Shown here: positions 27,364 through 35,867 of the stretch, piece after piece | Layout: every line of letters starts with the position of its first letter | How positions within the stretch are numbered: the first letter of the stretch is position 1 | Assembly (NCBI RefSeq): GCF_900090285.1 | Contig: NZ_LT607754.1 | Coordinates: 1,240,001 to 1,304,000, forward strand | Reading direction: 5' to 3' | Source: Micromonospora inositola | GTDB lineage: Bacteria; Actinomycetota; Actinomycetes; Mycobacteriales; Micromonosporaceae | DNA: 64,000 nt | Made by a program: the position numbers and the translations under genes | The notes under the pieces: generated by a model | What the model was told of the DNA's origin: nothing | Database searches by the model: none | The model's input: the letters and a program-made list of their open reading frames with translations, nothing else

Positions 27364-28865
27364 CGCCGTTCAGTTAGGGCGGTGGTCGGCGTGTCAAGGG
27401 TCGGGGCTGATGATGTCGATGCTGGTGGTGGCTTTGTAGCTGTGTCGGTCGATGTTCGGGCCGCGGGCTTGGTATTTGGAGTTCGAGCGTTTGATCATGC
27501 GGGTCTTGGTGCGCAGGCGGCGTTCGGGTAGCAGGTTGGCCAGGATCTGAGCGCCGATGACGCCGACCAGGTCGATGACGGTCTCGGCGATGACGCCGGC
27601 GGCGTGCACGATCTGGTCACGGGCGGTGTTCAGGGCGGTGGTGAAGCTGGCCCGGTCGGGGTCGAGGCCGGGCTGGCTGTCGGTGGCGTCGGCCATGGCG
27701 GTGCGTAAGAGCTGGTAGACGATGAGCAGGGCGTGGATTTCCTGGTCGATGCCGTCGGGGGTGCGGGCGCGTAACACACGTCCGGCGAGGATCGAGGATT
27801 TCAGTTCGAGGTAGGCGGTCTCGATCTCCCAGCGTTCGTGGTAGATCCGGATCAACTCGGCGGCGGGATGAGTGTGTGGGTCGAGCAGGGTGGTGATCAG
27901 CCGGTAGTCGCCGGTGTGGGTGCCCGCGGTGGTGGTGATACTGATCCGGGCTTCGACGACCCGGACCGTGAGGGCGCCGATCTTGGACAGCCAGGATCCG
28001 TCGGGCAGGCGAGCGATCATCGCCAGACGACGGTTGGCTTTGCTGCGGATCAGCAGATGCGCGCCGGTCGCGGCGATGGTGGTCAGCAGGTCGGCGGCGG
28101 CGTAGTTGCGGTCGGCCAGCAGCAGCATTCCTGGCTGCAGGCTACGGGTCAGCGTCCGGGCCTGGTCGAGTTCACCGACGGTGACGGGGTCGAACACGGC
28201 ATCGATCACCGAGCGGGTGCCGCAGGTCAGCAAGGCGCTCAACCGCAGCTGGGGGTACCCGGAACTACCGTTGGCGCAGCGATGCTTGGTGTATCGGCCG
28301 GTGTTCGCCGGCGAGTCCGCGACGACCAGGGTGGTGCCGTCGATCACCGTCAGCAGCAGACCTCGCCAGCGCACCTGCCTGGCGCTCGTAGCGGCAGGGC
28401 CGCGTAACAGGTCGAACAACGCGCGCACCGGTCGCGGGCCGAGGCGTTGCCGGGCCTGACGTAACGCGCTGCCGCTGGGCGAGGCGATCGGCAGGCCGCG
28501 CAGGCCGCTGGTGAGTTTCGACCACACCTGCCGGTAGCCGAGTTCGGCGAACAGGCATCCCGCGAGCAGCAGATACACCACGACCCGCGCCGGCAACAGC
28601 CGGACCCGCGACTGTGTACGCCCGGTCGCGACCAGAACATCATCGACCATCTCGAACGGCACCAGCCGGGTCAGCTCGCCCAGATGACCCGGCGCGAACA
28701 CCCCTGCGGCTACCGTCACCGACCGGGATATGGCAATCTGATCTGCCAGCGGAGCTCCAGGTGTCAGGGCGTCTTAGAGTGACCACCCTCTATACCGGAG
28801 CTCCGCTGCTTTACGTCTCAGACACGCCTTGACACGCCGACCACCGACCTAACTGAACGGCGTTG
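27361..28865 (-). mobile_element. IS4-family insertion sequence, 1505 bp, intact
   Basis: 39-bp inverted ends (27361-27399 starting CAACGCCGTTCAG; 28827-28865) with one mismatch. A perfect 10-bp target duplication CTCCTAGTAC is at 27351-27360 and 28866-28875. The right-hand copy includes the first three bases of the neighbouring IS701 element, so this element inserted second. Confidence 0.93.
27394..28719 (-). CDS. IS4-family transposase
   Basis: 441 aa, full length. DDE residues: first Asp in VIDGTTLVVAD, second in LLLADRNYAAADL, and Glu in the YREK signature YHERWEIETAYLELK (Y-x2-R-x3-E-x6-K), which defines the IS4 family. The N-terminal region (FAPGHLGELTRLVPFEMVDDVL) is the usual DNA-binding part. 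The gene ends inside the left inverted repeat. Confidence 0.93.
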   Translation of the reverse strand: MTVAAGVFAPGHLGELTRLVPFEMVDDVLVATGRTQSRVRLLPARVVVYLLLAGCLFAELGYRQVWSKLTSGLRGLPIASPSGSALRQARQRLGPRPVRALFDLLRGPAATSARQVRWRGLLLTVIDGTTLVVADSPANTGRYTKHRCANGSSGYPQLRLSALLTCGTRSVIDAVFDPVTVGELDQARTLTRSLQPGMLLLADRNYAAADLLTTIAATGAHLLIRSKANRRLAMIARLPDGSWLSKIGALTVRVVEARISITTTAGTHTGDYRLITTLLDPHTHPAAELIRIYHERWEIETAYLELKSSILAGRVLRARTPDGIDQEIHALLIVYQLLRTAMADATDSQPGLDPDRASFTTALNTARDQIVHAAGVIAETVIDLVGVIGAQILANLLPERRLRTKTRMIKRSNSKYQARGPNIDRHSYKATTSIDIISPDP

Positions 28866-28872
28866 CTCCTAG

Positions 28873-30306
28873 TACTCCAGCCGGGGATCGTGATCATGGC
28901 TCGATGAGGGCTTGTCGGGCGTAGTGGCTGGTCTTGGCTCGGGATTGGTGACGGCGTCGGCGGATGGACCAGAGCAGCAGGTCGCAGCGGCGGCGGGTGG
29001 GTTCGATGATCAGGATGTTGAACAGGTGGCGTAGCTCGTTGACGGTCAGCGGGATCAGATCGGTCGGCTCGTCGTGATGGCGGTGGCCGGCGGTCGCGGC
29101 GGCGAGGAAGGCGTGGGCGAGGATCGCGAGGGTGGTCCAGCGGTGCCAGGAGGTCCAGCGGCGGTTCTGATGCTGGTCCAGGCCGAGTCCGGTCTTCGCG
29201 GCTTGGAACGATTCCTCGATCTTCCAGCGGTGGCCGGCGACCGTGACGAGGGTGTGCAGCGCGGCGGGTTCGGGTGACCAGCAGCGGTAGAAGGCCAGCT
29301 CGCCGGTTCTGCGGTTGCGGCGGATCAGCAGCCAGTGGTGTCCGCCGTGCTCGTCGTCGGCGTGTGGCAGAGCGGTGAAGGACCAGTCGTAGTAGCGGTA
29401 GCCTTTCGCGCCTCGGCCGGCGGACACGCGCTGCCACGCGGTGGCGGGAAGCTCCGCGGCCAGCACGTCGACGCGGTAGGTGCCTATGCCGGTGGTCACC
29501 TGATGTGAGCAGGCCAGGGCCAGGACGTAGCCCAGTCGCAGCTGGCGTAGCCGGGCGGCCAGGCGCGGATCGTTGCCGTAGGCCTCGTCGCCGGCCGCCC
29601 ACCGGCAGGGCAGCCCGGCGGCGACCGCGGCCTCGATCATCCGGGATGCCAGTTGCGGCTTGGTCGCGAACCGTACGCAACCGGGAATGCCGGCCTCGGC
29701 TCGCCGCTCGGGGTCGTCCCACCAGGACTTCGGCAGGTAGAGGGCCGTGTCGAGCATCGCGTGAGCAGCGTCGGTGGCGTAGACCAGGTGCACGGCGAGC
29801 TGACAGTTCTCGATTTTCCCGGCCGTGCCCGAGTACTGCCGCTGAACGCCGACGGTGTGCCGTCCTTTCTTCAGGTCACCGGTCTCATCGTTGACCAGCA
29901 CGGCGTCAGTCTCGCCGAGGTGGTGCCCGACGAACTCCCGCACGTCGGCACGGACGGCGGTGTCCTCCCACTTCACCCGGGTCAGCAGGTCCTGCATCCC
30001 ATCCGGGCCGGCGTCCCCGGCGTGCTCCGCGATGGTCCAGCAGTTCTTCGTCGGCAACGGCGCCAGCAGGCCCCGCACGAAGTCACGCACCCGGCGGCGA
30101 GGCTCCGGCCTGCGGAAACGATGCCCGACAGTCAACATCAGGTCGTCGAACAACACCCGCCAACGCTGGGCGTCTACCCTGTATCCGGCAGCCACCGCTG
30201 CGTCATGGTCAGTCCACACAACCGTCCATGATCGACGGTGGCTGCCTTCGTTCCCGCATCGCATCGAACCGCAGCCCAGCCAAGGTCAACAACCCCGGCT
30301 GGAGTA
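28873..30306 (-). mobile_element. IS701-family insertion sequence, 1434 bp, intact
   Basis: 14-bp ends TACTCCAGCCGGGG (28873-28886) and the complement (30293-30306). A 4-bp CTAG target duplication is at 28869-28872 and 30307-30310, fitting the YTAR preference of this family. Its left junction was later used as the target of the IS4 element. Confidence 0.9.
28894..30264 (-). CDS. IS701-family DDE transposase
   Basis: 456 aa. Typical IS701 start (RWRVLFDDLMLTVGHRFRRPEPRRRV) and catalytic residues: Asp in VLVNDETGDLKKG, Asp in WAAGDEAYGND, Glu in HRWKIEESFQAAK. It is full length. A short fragment of a related transposase is at 38015-38110. Confidence 0.92.
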   Translation of the reverse strand: MRCGNEGSHRRSWTVVWTDHDAAVAAGYRVDAQRWRVLFDDLMLTVGHRFRRPEPRRRVRDFVRGLLAPLPTKNCWTIAEHAGDAGPDGMQDLLTRVKWEDTAVRADVREFVGHHLGETDAVLVNDETGDLKKGRHTVGVQRQYSGTAGKIENCQLAVHLVYATDAAHAMLDTALYLPKSWWDDPERRAEAGIPGCVRFATKPQLASRMIEAAVAAGLPCRWAAGDEAYGNDPRLAARLRQLRLGYVLALACSHQVTTGIGTYRVDVLAAELPATAWQRVSAGRGAKGYRYYDWSFTALPHADDEHGGHHWLLIRRNRRTGELAFYRCWSPEPAALHTLVTVAGHRWKIEESFQAAKTGLGLDQHQNRRWTSWHRWTTLAILAHAFLAAATAGHRHHDEPTDLIPLTVNELRHLFNILIIEPTRRRCDLLLWSIRRRRHQSRAKTSHYARQALIEP

Positions 30307-30379
30307 CTAGTGTTGACGCTCATGCAATTCCCCCTGGCCTGGGCTCATGTAATGGGACCGGCTCCCGGGCGTTGTCGGG

Positions 30380-30395
30380 GTACTCCTTGGAGTAC
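30380..30395. promoter_or_regulatory. Palindrome GTACTCC-TT-GGAGTAC
   Basis: A 7-bp perfect inverted repeat with a 2-bp centre. It resembles the operator shape used by MerR-type regulators, but no properly spaced -35/-10 pair was found. The downstream frame is only a fragment. Confidence 0.3.
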
Positions 30396-30415
30396 AGAAG
30401 TAGGTACAGCTGATT

Positions 30416-30601
30416 TTGCAGAGGTCAAGCTGGTCACCAAGAGCAGAGCTCCGCCCCGACCGGTCGGTACCGCCGATGACCGGCACCGCCGCGGTCGGGG
30501 CGGTTGTGCATCTGTCGGCCATAGCCGTCGAGGAGGGCCGGGACCTGTCCTCGATGAGCGGCATCCTGGCCGACAGCTCCTATCGTCTGCTGCCGGCCTG
30601 A
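30416..30601 (+). pseudogene. Unidentified C-terminal fragment
   Basis: The frame ends VHLSAIAVEEGRDLSSMSGI then LADSSYRLLPA at TGA 30601. The last 40 codons look natural, but there is no ribosome site and the 5' part is lost near the IS701 junction. Not recognised. Confidence 0.3.
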
Positions 30602-30611
30602 CGGCCCGGCC

Positions 30612-31337
30612 TCACTTCAGGTGCCGGGCGAAGAACCGGTTCCCGTCGTCCCCCTCGAACTGCGGGACGCCGGTGTGCCCGCCCATGTTGGCGTGCAGCG
30701 TCTTCTCTTTGGAGCCGAAGGCGTCGAACAGGTCCAGGGCCAGCTGCCGGTCGTTTCCTTCGTCGTCCCACTGCAGCAGGACCTGCAGCGGAATGCTGAC
30801 CTGCCGGGCCTCCTCGAACATGGTGCGGGGCACGAAACTCCCGGCGAACAGAAGGGCGGCCGAGATGCGCGGCTCGACCACCGCCAGCCGCATGCCGATG
30901 GCGATCACCCCTCCCGCGTACCCGACCGGGCCGCCGATCTCGGGCAGCGAAAGGAGGGCGTCCAGGGCGGCCCGCCATTCCGGGACCGCCTTGTCGACCA
31001 GCGGGAGGACGAGCTGGTCCACGATCTCCTCGTCGACCGGCTCGCCGGCCTCCAGCGCCCGGCGCAGGTCGGCGCGGGCCTCCTCGGCGGCGGCGGAACG
31101 GGGCCGGTCACCGCTCCCTGGGAGCTCGATGGTGGCCGCGGCGAAGCCCTCCGCCGCGGAGTGCCGGGCCCGGGCCACCAGTCGGGGGTACATCTTGTGC
31201 AGTCCGCCGGGGTGGCCGAGCAGGATCAGCGGTGCCGGTGCGGATCCGGGCGTCCACAGGATGCCGGGGATCTCGCCGAGGGTGAATTCGCGTTCGAGGA
31301 CGCCGTCGTCAAGGCGCCGTTCAGAGGTGAATTGCAT
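30612..31337 (-). CDS. Alpha/beta-hydrolase (dienelactone-hydrolase-like) with altered nucleophile elbow
   Basis: 241 aa. The fold is clear: LILLGHPGGLHKMYPRLVARA (strand 3, oxyanion region), TIELPGSGDRP, the elbow VGYAGGVIAIG, a late Asp/Glu strand (PLQVLLQWDDEGNDRQ) and the His segment HANMGGHTGVPQFE. At the elbow the nucleophile position in G-x-S-x-G is Ala (G-Y-A-G-G), a single T-to-G codon change from Ser. The protein may be inactive or use another residue. It follows an unidentified fragment tail to tail. ATG 31337 was chosen as the only family-like start. Confidence 0.75.
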   Translation of the reverse strand: MQFTSERRLDDGVLEREFTLGEIPGILWTPGSAPAPLILLGHPGGLHKMYPRLVARARHSAAEGFAAATIELPGSGDRPRSAAAEEARADLRRALEAGEPVDEEIVDQLVLPLVDKAVPEWRAALDALLSLPEIGGPVGYAGGVIAIGMRLAVVEPRISAALLFAGSFVPRTMFEEARQVSIPLQVLLQWDDEGNDRQLALDLFDAFGSKEKTLHANMGGHTGVPQFEGDDGNRFFARHLK

Positions 31338-31739
31338 GGTCGTGCCTTTCGGGAGTGCTCTTGAACGGCGCTCCCGGACGACCTATCGCCCGCCCGTGAC
31401 CCCACAGAGGAGCACCCATGTCGAAACGTTCACGGGTACCACCTCCTCGTTCTCTCGCACGGCCTCCGGAAAACTAGCAGCGGTCGCCGTGATCCGCCAA
31501 ACGTGTTTCTGCGCAGGCTCCGTGGCCGGATGCCACGGACAGACCGCACGCGGTTACGGTGCGATGTGAGCTCACCGATCACGTCCAACGACGTGGCCCT
31601 GGTGTTCCCTTCCTGAGTCCCGCCCTGGCCCGACCGGCGGAGGCGGAACCTCAATGGTTCGGCCAGTGCTTGCTCTGCAAGATCAGTCGTACGCGGCTCT
31701 GCACAACAACCAGTACGCCGACAGGCGTGGGTGGGGCGG
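31338..31739. other. Intergenic stretch, no gene seen
   Basis: 402 bases upstream of the hydrolase gene. Chance frames only. It probably contains the hydrolase promoter. Confidence 0.35.
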
Positions 31740-31925
31740 TTAGAAGGGTGGCTGTCCGGGTTCGGGGGTGCGGGATTCGCGGATGTCGGGTGCCCAGTCC
31801 TCGATGTCGTCGGGCCAGGGTGCGGGGCGGCCGCTGTCGTCCCAGAAGCCGGTTTCGGTGCCGGTGGCGAGCAGGGCGGCGTTGAGTGCCTCGCGTTCGG
31901 CTCGCGTAGGGATGCGGCAGCGAGG
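31740..31925 (-). pseudogene. C-terminal fragment of a plasmid/integrative-element-type protein
   Basis: On the minus strand the frame after an in-frame TAG reads RIPTRAEREALNAALLATGT and then ETGFWDDSGRPAPWPDDIED, ending EPGQPPF at TAA. The acidic, Trp/Pro-rich tail ending PPF resembles the C-termini of replication or accessory proteins on actinomycete integrative elements (from memory, low certainty). The 5' part is missing. Confidence 0.4.
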
Positions 31926-32045
31926 TGCCTGGCACTACGAATTGCGCCCCGAAGCGATCGACGACGGCTGCTGCCCGAGAATGTATGCCGACCCCATCCA
32001 GGACCCGAGGATGCAGCAGTGACCGGCGGTGAGCGAGGACAGACG

Positions 32046-33125
32046 ATGATGCAGGTGGACACGGCGGAGACCGGGCAGGGCGGCACCGGCCGCCGGGATA
32101 CCGACGCCGGGACCTGGCGCCCGCGCATCCGCCGGGCGATACGCGCCGCCTCCCGGCCGGGCCCCTGGAAGCGCGGCCGGGTGCTCGCGGCGCTGGCGCT
32201 GCTGCTCGGGCTGCTCATGCTGCTGCATGCGAAGATCCCGAACCGGATCGGGAACCTCGGCAGCCTGGTGGAGACCTTCCTGCCGTGGTTCGGCCTGTTC
32301 ATCCCCGTACTGCTGATCGGGGCGCTGTGGCGCCGCTCCGCCTCCGCGGTGGCCGCGCTGCTGCTGCCGGTCGTGGTGTGGCTGAACCTCTTCGGCGGGC
32401 TGCTCGGCGACAAGTCCCACCCGGGCAGCGACCTCACCGTGGCCGAGCACAACGTCGGCGCCGGCAATCCCGACCCGGCCGGCACCGCCCGCGACCTGGC
32501 CGCCTCCGCGGCCGACGTGCTGGCCCTGGTGGAGCTTTCCCCACAGGCCCGGGGCACGTACGAGAACGAGCTGGCGAAGGCGTACCCCTACCACACGGTG
32601 CAGGGCACGGTCGGGCTGTGGAGCAAGCTGCCGCTGTCGGACACCCAGCCGGTCGACACAAAGATGGACTACGGGCCGCTGGCGGACACCAAGCCGGTCG
32701 ACATCAAGATGGCCTACACCCGGGCGCTGCGCACCACGGTGACCACGGACCAGGGTCCGCTGGCGGTGTATGTAGCCCACCTGGGGTCCGCACGGGTGAA
32801 TCTCAGGGCGGGCTTTTGGACGGGCCACCGGGACAGAAACGCGCAGGCGCTCGGCAAGGCCATCGCCGCCGAGCAGAACGAGCGGGTGGTGCTGCTCGGC
32901 GACCTGAACGGCACCATGGACGACCGTGCGTTCGCCAGCATCACCTCGCAGCTGAGCTCGGCCCAGGACGCGGCCGGGAACGGCTTCGGCTTCAGCTGGC
33001 CGGCAAAGTTCCCGGTGGTGCGGATCGACCAGATCCTGGTCAGAGGCGTGAAGCCGGAGAGCTCGTGGGTGCTGCCGGCCACCGGCAGCGACCACCTGCC
33101 GGTGGCGGCCCGAATCACGCCCTGA
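32046..33125 (+). CDS. Membrane-anchored endonuclease/exonuclease/phosphatase-family protein
   Basis: 359 aa from ATG 32046 (GAGGAC upstream). Three hydrophobic segments (about residues 47-65, 75-97 and 103-120) precede an extracytoplasmic EEP domain: VAEHNVGAGNPDP (Asn), LALVELSP (metal Glu), AVYVAHLGSARVN, VVLLGDLNGTMDD (Asp/Asn pair) and ATGSDHLPVAARI (Asp-His). All the usual catalytic residues are present. The membrane-anchored EEP proteins of actinobacteria are of unknown substrate (DNase, phosphodiesterase or lipid phosphatase). A near-repeat (DTQPVDTKMDYGPLA / DTKPVDIKMAY) at about 200-225 looks like a small internal duplication. Confidence 0.88.
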   Translation: MMQVDTAETGQGGTGRRDTDAGTWRPRIRRAIRAASRPGPWKRGRVLAALALLLGLLMLLHAKIPNRIGNLGSLVETFLPWFGLFIPVLLIGALWRRSASAVAALLLPVVVWLNLFGGLLGDKSHPGSDLTVAEHNVGAGNPDPAGTARDLAASAADVLALVELSPQARGTYENELAKAYPYHTVQGTVGLWSKLPLSDTQPVDTKMDYGPLADTKPVDIKMAYTRALRTTVTTDQGPLAVYVAHLGSARVNLRAGFWTGHRDRNAQALGKAIAAEQNERVVLLGDLNGTMDDRAFASITSQLSSAQDAAGNGFGFSWPAKFPVVRIDQILVRGVKPESSWVLPATGSDHLPVAARITP

Positions 33126-33171
33126 TCACGGCGTTCCGAGGCTCGATCAGGGCCGCTGACCGACGTGTGAG

Positions 33172-33202
33172 TGGGCCGCCAGGGACTCGAACCCTGAACC
33201 CC
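33172..33202 (-). other. tRNA 3'-end remnant (Lys-like), probable old attachment site
   Basis: On the minus strand the sequence gives a perfect T-arm (CAGGG-TTCGAGT-CCCTG) followed by acceptor 3' strand GCGGCCC and A. No matching 5' acceptor GGGCCGC or anticodon arm lies upstream. Only the 3' portion of a tRNA is present, the usual product of integration into a tRNA gene. Confidence 0.6.
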
Positions 33203-33469
33203 TCCGGCGCTCTCCTGATCGACTCGAATCGGACCGATCGGCTGCCTGACGTGGGGGAGTTCTTTCGCTGCCTTACCGCGGTTGACACTCCTTGTCGGCG
33301 TCAGTTGTGCCCGACGTGTGCCCGATGATCTTGCTGCTCCGGGCGGCTCATCGAGGTCGAGCACGAGCACCCGAAGTTGGCTGTTAGCGGGGTGCCGGCC
33401 CGTCCGCGCCCGACCTCCATCCATCCCATGGCCCGGTTTCGCCGACTCCCCTGGTGGTACCTGGTCCGC

Positions 33470-33694
33470 ATGACGAACCTGGTTGATCCCTCTCTGCCCG
33501 ACGAACTCGACGAGCATGCCGGCGGTGCCGACCCAGGGCCCGGGGCGCCGGACCGGCTCCATGCCGACCCGGGCGAGCCCGATGAGCAGTTCCAGTCCCC
33601 GATGGGCGTCGCGGGGATTTCGTCGGGCGGCACCTCACCCGCCGACGAGAACCCGGCCGCCGACCCAGGTGGAGCTCCGCGCGGCAACCAGTGA
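33470..33694 (+). CDS. Small acidic hypothetical protein
   Basis: 74 aa, rich in Pro, Gly, Asp and Glu (starts MTNLVDPSLPDELDEHAGGA). No domain recognised; it looks intrinsically disordered. The ribosome site is weak, but a good terminator follows 17 bp after the stop. Possibly a real small gene. Confidence 0.4.
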   Translation: MTNLVDPSLPDELDEHAGGADPGPGAPDRLHADPGEPDEQFQSPMGVAGISSGGTSPADENPAADPGGAPRGNQ

Positions 33695-33711
33695 GACACG
33701 GCCGTACCGAG

Positions 33712-33742
33712 GGAGCGGCCGTTCCCCCGTGACGGCCGCTCC
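33712..33742 (+). terminator. Terminator hairpin
   Basis: 11-bp arms GGAGCGGCCGT (33712-33722) and its complement (33732-33742) with a 9-nt loop. Confidence 0.65.
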
Positions 33743-33769
33743 TCCACCTCTTTCGCCCCAGACATCTGC

Positions 33770-34040
33770 GGGTTCGGTGCGGGCGCCGGCGGCGTGCTGA
33801 TGCACCCGACTGATCGTGGAATCGATACTGACGTCCCAGGTGATCAGACCGGCAGCGTCGGCGCGGGTCCGCAGCCCGGTGACGATCCGCTGCCAGACTC
33901 CCGCGCGTTGCCAGCGGCGGAACAACCCGTAGACCGTCTGCCAGGGTCCGTAGCACTCCGGTACGTCCCGCCAGGGTGAGCCCACCCGGACCCGCCACCG
34001 GATGCCGTCGATGAGCTGACAAACGGCGGCTTTCAGTGGC
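33770..34040 (-). pseudogene. IS5-family transposase N-terminal fragment
   Basis: The minus strand reads CQLIDGIRWRVRVGSPWRDV followed by PECYGPWQTVYGLFRRWQRA and ITWDVSIDSTISRVHQHAAG, including the first catalytic Asp region of IS5/ISL2-type transposases. Homology stops there; the rest of the element is gone. Confidence 0.75.
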
Positions 34041-34116
34041 CTACGGCTGCACACGCCAACCAATAGAGTGCCGTGCGTATTGCCATTTCAGATGGCGTTT
34101 TCGCTGATCTTGGAGG

Positions 34117-34189
34117 TGCCCCCGGCAGGATTCGAACCTGCGACACACGGTTTAGGAAACCGATGCTCTATCCCCTGAGCTACGAGGGC
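34117..34189 (-). tRNA. tRNA-Arg (anticodon CCT)
   Basis: 73 nt, complete cloverleaf on the minus strand: acceptor GCCCTCG / CGGGGGC plus A, D-arm AGCTCAGGGGATAGAGC, anticodon stem CGGTT-TCCTAA-ACCG region with CCT (34156-34154), and T-arm GCAGG-TTCGAAT-CCTGC. The 5' half is repeated at 51.5 kb. Confidence 0.95.
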
Positions 34190-34363
34190 GCGAGCGCCCA
34201 GCCTACCTGCCAGCGGGTGCTCACGAGTAGTCGGGAGTGCCCGCCGGTGCTCACGGATGCTAGGCGTCCCGCGCTCCGACCGATGGAGCGCACATGGAGC
34301 ACACCGGTCGGCACCAGATGCGGGCATGCCCATCGCTGCCCGGCCGTGGCCAGGGGCTGCCAT
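34151..34363. repeat. Direct repeat copy A: tRNA-Arg 5' half plus upstream flank
   Basis: From the anticodon loop (34151) outward through the tRNA 5' half and about 170 bp of its upstream flank, the sequence matches 51478-51690 at roughly 85-90% identity in the same orientation. Copy A belongs to the complete tRNA gene. Confidence 0.85.
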
Positions 34364-34490
34364 ATGTACCCATGACTCACCGAGCACTTTTCGAGCATGG
34401 CAGAGAGTGCAGTGGCTCGGCCGTCGCCGTTCGTCGATCTTGCGGTTTGCCGGGTAGAGGACAGCGCAATCGCGGCGGTCGTTCGGCATC

Positions 34491-34537
34491 GGACTACCGG
34501 ATCAGAAGTTAGGGGTTCGAGTCCCTTCGGACACGCA
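34491..34537 (+). other. tRNA-Arg-like 3' half remnant
   Basis: From an anticodon-loop-like GGACTACCGGATCAG through the T-arm AGGGG-TTCGAGT-CCCTT and an acceptor-like CGGACAC, the sequence resembles the 3' half of tRNA-Arg. No complementary GTGTCCG acceptor strand or D-arm lies upstream, so it is not a working tRNA. It looks like an attachment-site scar. Confidence 0.55.
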
Positions 34538-35090
34538 AGATCAAGGGGCGTCTGACTTGCCAGAAGGCGGTCGGGCGCCTCTTGTCGTTGCCCATGGACG
34601 CATTGGTGATCGAATGGTGCTCGTACGACGAGGCTGTCCTACGTCCCGGCCTGTCCGCCTCCCGCGGTTCAGGCACTGCGGGGTTCGATGAAGGACACGA
34701 TCGTGCGGTCTGGGGGTAGGCGAGGGGGAGCCGGCCGCTCGCAGTGGAACCGGTGGGCGCCCCGACCGTCGCCGTCCTGGTCGCCTACGGGCTCGCGCTG
34801 GGTTTAGCGCTTCACGGCTTCAATGCGTCTCGATGTTGCCAGCCGCCTTGGGTGCCTCCGCCGCAGCGTCGCCAGCCGCAGCCTCCAGCGTGGCCGTACC
34901 GGGCTTGTGCGCCCGGATTCAGCTCGATGAGCTTCGGCTTGAGCATCTGAGCCTTGCGCAGGATGGCGCGCAGTCGCTGCATTCTGGCCGGGCCCATCCA
35001 ATGGGGCAGACCGAGCCGCCGACCGAGGCGACGGAGCTGTTCCCCCCGACGCGGGTGCCGACCGGCGACTCGGCCACCGGCGCTCTGCCT
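34538..35090. other. No supported gene
   Basis: About 550 bases. Short frames occur on both strands (for example minus 34997-34812, starting MGPARMQRLRAILRKAQ) but none has start signals or a recognised family. Confidence 0.35.
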
Positions 35091-35292
35091 GGCTCATACG
35101 ACCGGGCCGTGGTCACCTACCTGGGCGCCAACGCCGGCGCGGTGAACACCGCCGAACGCGATGGGCAGATCAGCACCGCCTGGGTTCGACGGGTACGGCG
35201 ACCAGGTGCGGGAGCTGACATCGGCCAACCGCCACCGGGCACTGGACGCCTCGACAAGCGACGCCCCGCAGGCGACCCGCCGGCGCGATTGA
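35091..35292 (+). pseudogene. Frameshifted C-terminal fragment, family unknown
   Basis: One frame reads SYDRAVVTYLGANAGAVN then TAERDGQISTAW. The natural continuation FDGYGDQVRELTSANRHRAL, ending in TGA 35290-35292, is in the next frame, so there is a one-base shift near 35183. The terminator at the stop codon supports a former gene end. Confidence 0.45.
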
Positions 35293-35306
35293 GAGCGCCG
35301 GCGGGT
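35275..35306 (+). terminator. Terminator hairpin spanning the fragment's stop codon
   Basis: 12-bp perfect arms ACCCGCCGGCGC (35275-35286) and complement (35295-35306) with an 8-nt loop containing the TGA. Confidence 0.7.
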
Positions 35307-35316
35307 GCAGAGACGT

Positions 35317-35867
35317 TCACGCAGCCGGATCGATCACCGGCGGGTCGATCAGAGCCGAGGCGATCTTGGCGGAGATCTCGGCGAGTGCATCAGGGTGAAC
35401 GGTGCCCGCCGATCGTGCGCCACCCCGCACAGCCGCGCGTACATCCACTCGCGTACCCCATCGCGGCCGAGGAAGGCGACGGCGCGGTCTGTCACCACCA
35501 CCATTCCCGCGTCGACCACGTGGAGCCCGTCTGCAAGTACCGGGCTGAGCGTCGTATCGGGCGTGGCCAGGACCGCCCGTTCGGGCCGGGGAAGGCCGGC
35601 GATGTGGCGCCCCTCCGCCTCGATGAGCTCGGCAGCGGGCAGCACGGTGTAGACGACCTCACCGGGGAAGAACTCCAGGGAGAGACCGACGGCTGCATCC
35701 GCCGACCCCCTGAACTCAGACGCCGCCGCTCGCAGCCGTCGCAGCTTGGTGTCCCGCTGCTGCCACGCCCCTAGCGCGGCGTCGTACGCTCGCTGGTACT
35801 GCTCGTTCTTCCGGTCGGCCCACCGCTCACGCCATCCGCGCAAGCCGATCGGCTGTGTCTTCCACAC
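35317..35867 (-). pseudogene. Damaged paralogue of the 36.2-kb membrane protein
   Basis: GTG 35867 has AGGAGG 9 nt upstream. It opens with WRERWADRKNEQYQRAYDAAL, then VVYTVLPAAELIEAEGRHIAG and HVVDAGMVVVTDRAVAFLGR, closely matching the divergent gene at 36186. After FTLMHS the frame becomes nonsense and stops at 35349. In another frame LAEISAKIASALID leads to TGA 35317, aligning with the paralogue's AVAAQIDALLDAH. An internal deletion with frameshift is the simplest reading. Confidence 0.6.

Noticed and set aside
28594..28832. Small plus-strand frames inside the IS4 element as passenger genes
   Set aside because: They are antisense to the transposase or within its end and have no start signals.
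30372..30407. MerR-regulated promoter around the GTACTCC palindrome
   Set aside because: The spacing between the best -35-like (TTGTCG) and -10-like (TAGGTA) elements is 23 bp, not 19-20, and the downstream frame is only a fragment; kept as a palindrome only.
33172..33202. A functional tRNA-Lys on the minus strand
   Set aside because: Only T-arm and 3' acceptor strand are present.
34491..34537. A functional tRNA-Arg on the plus strand
   Set aside because: There is a convincing T-arm but no D-arm and no matching 5' acceptor strand; kept only as a remnant.
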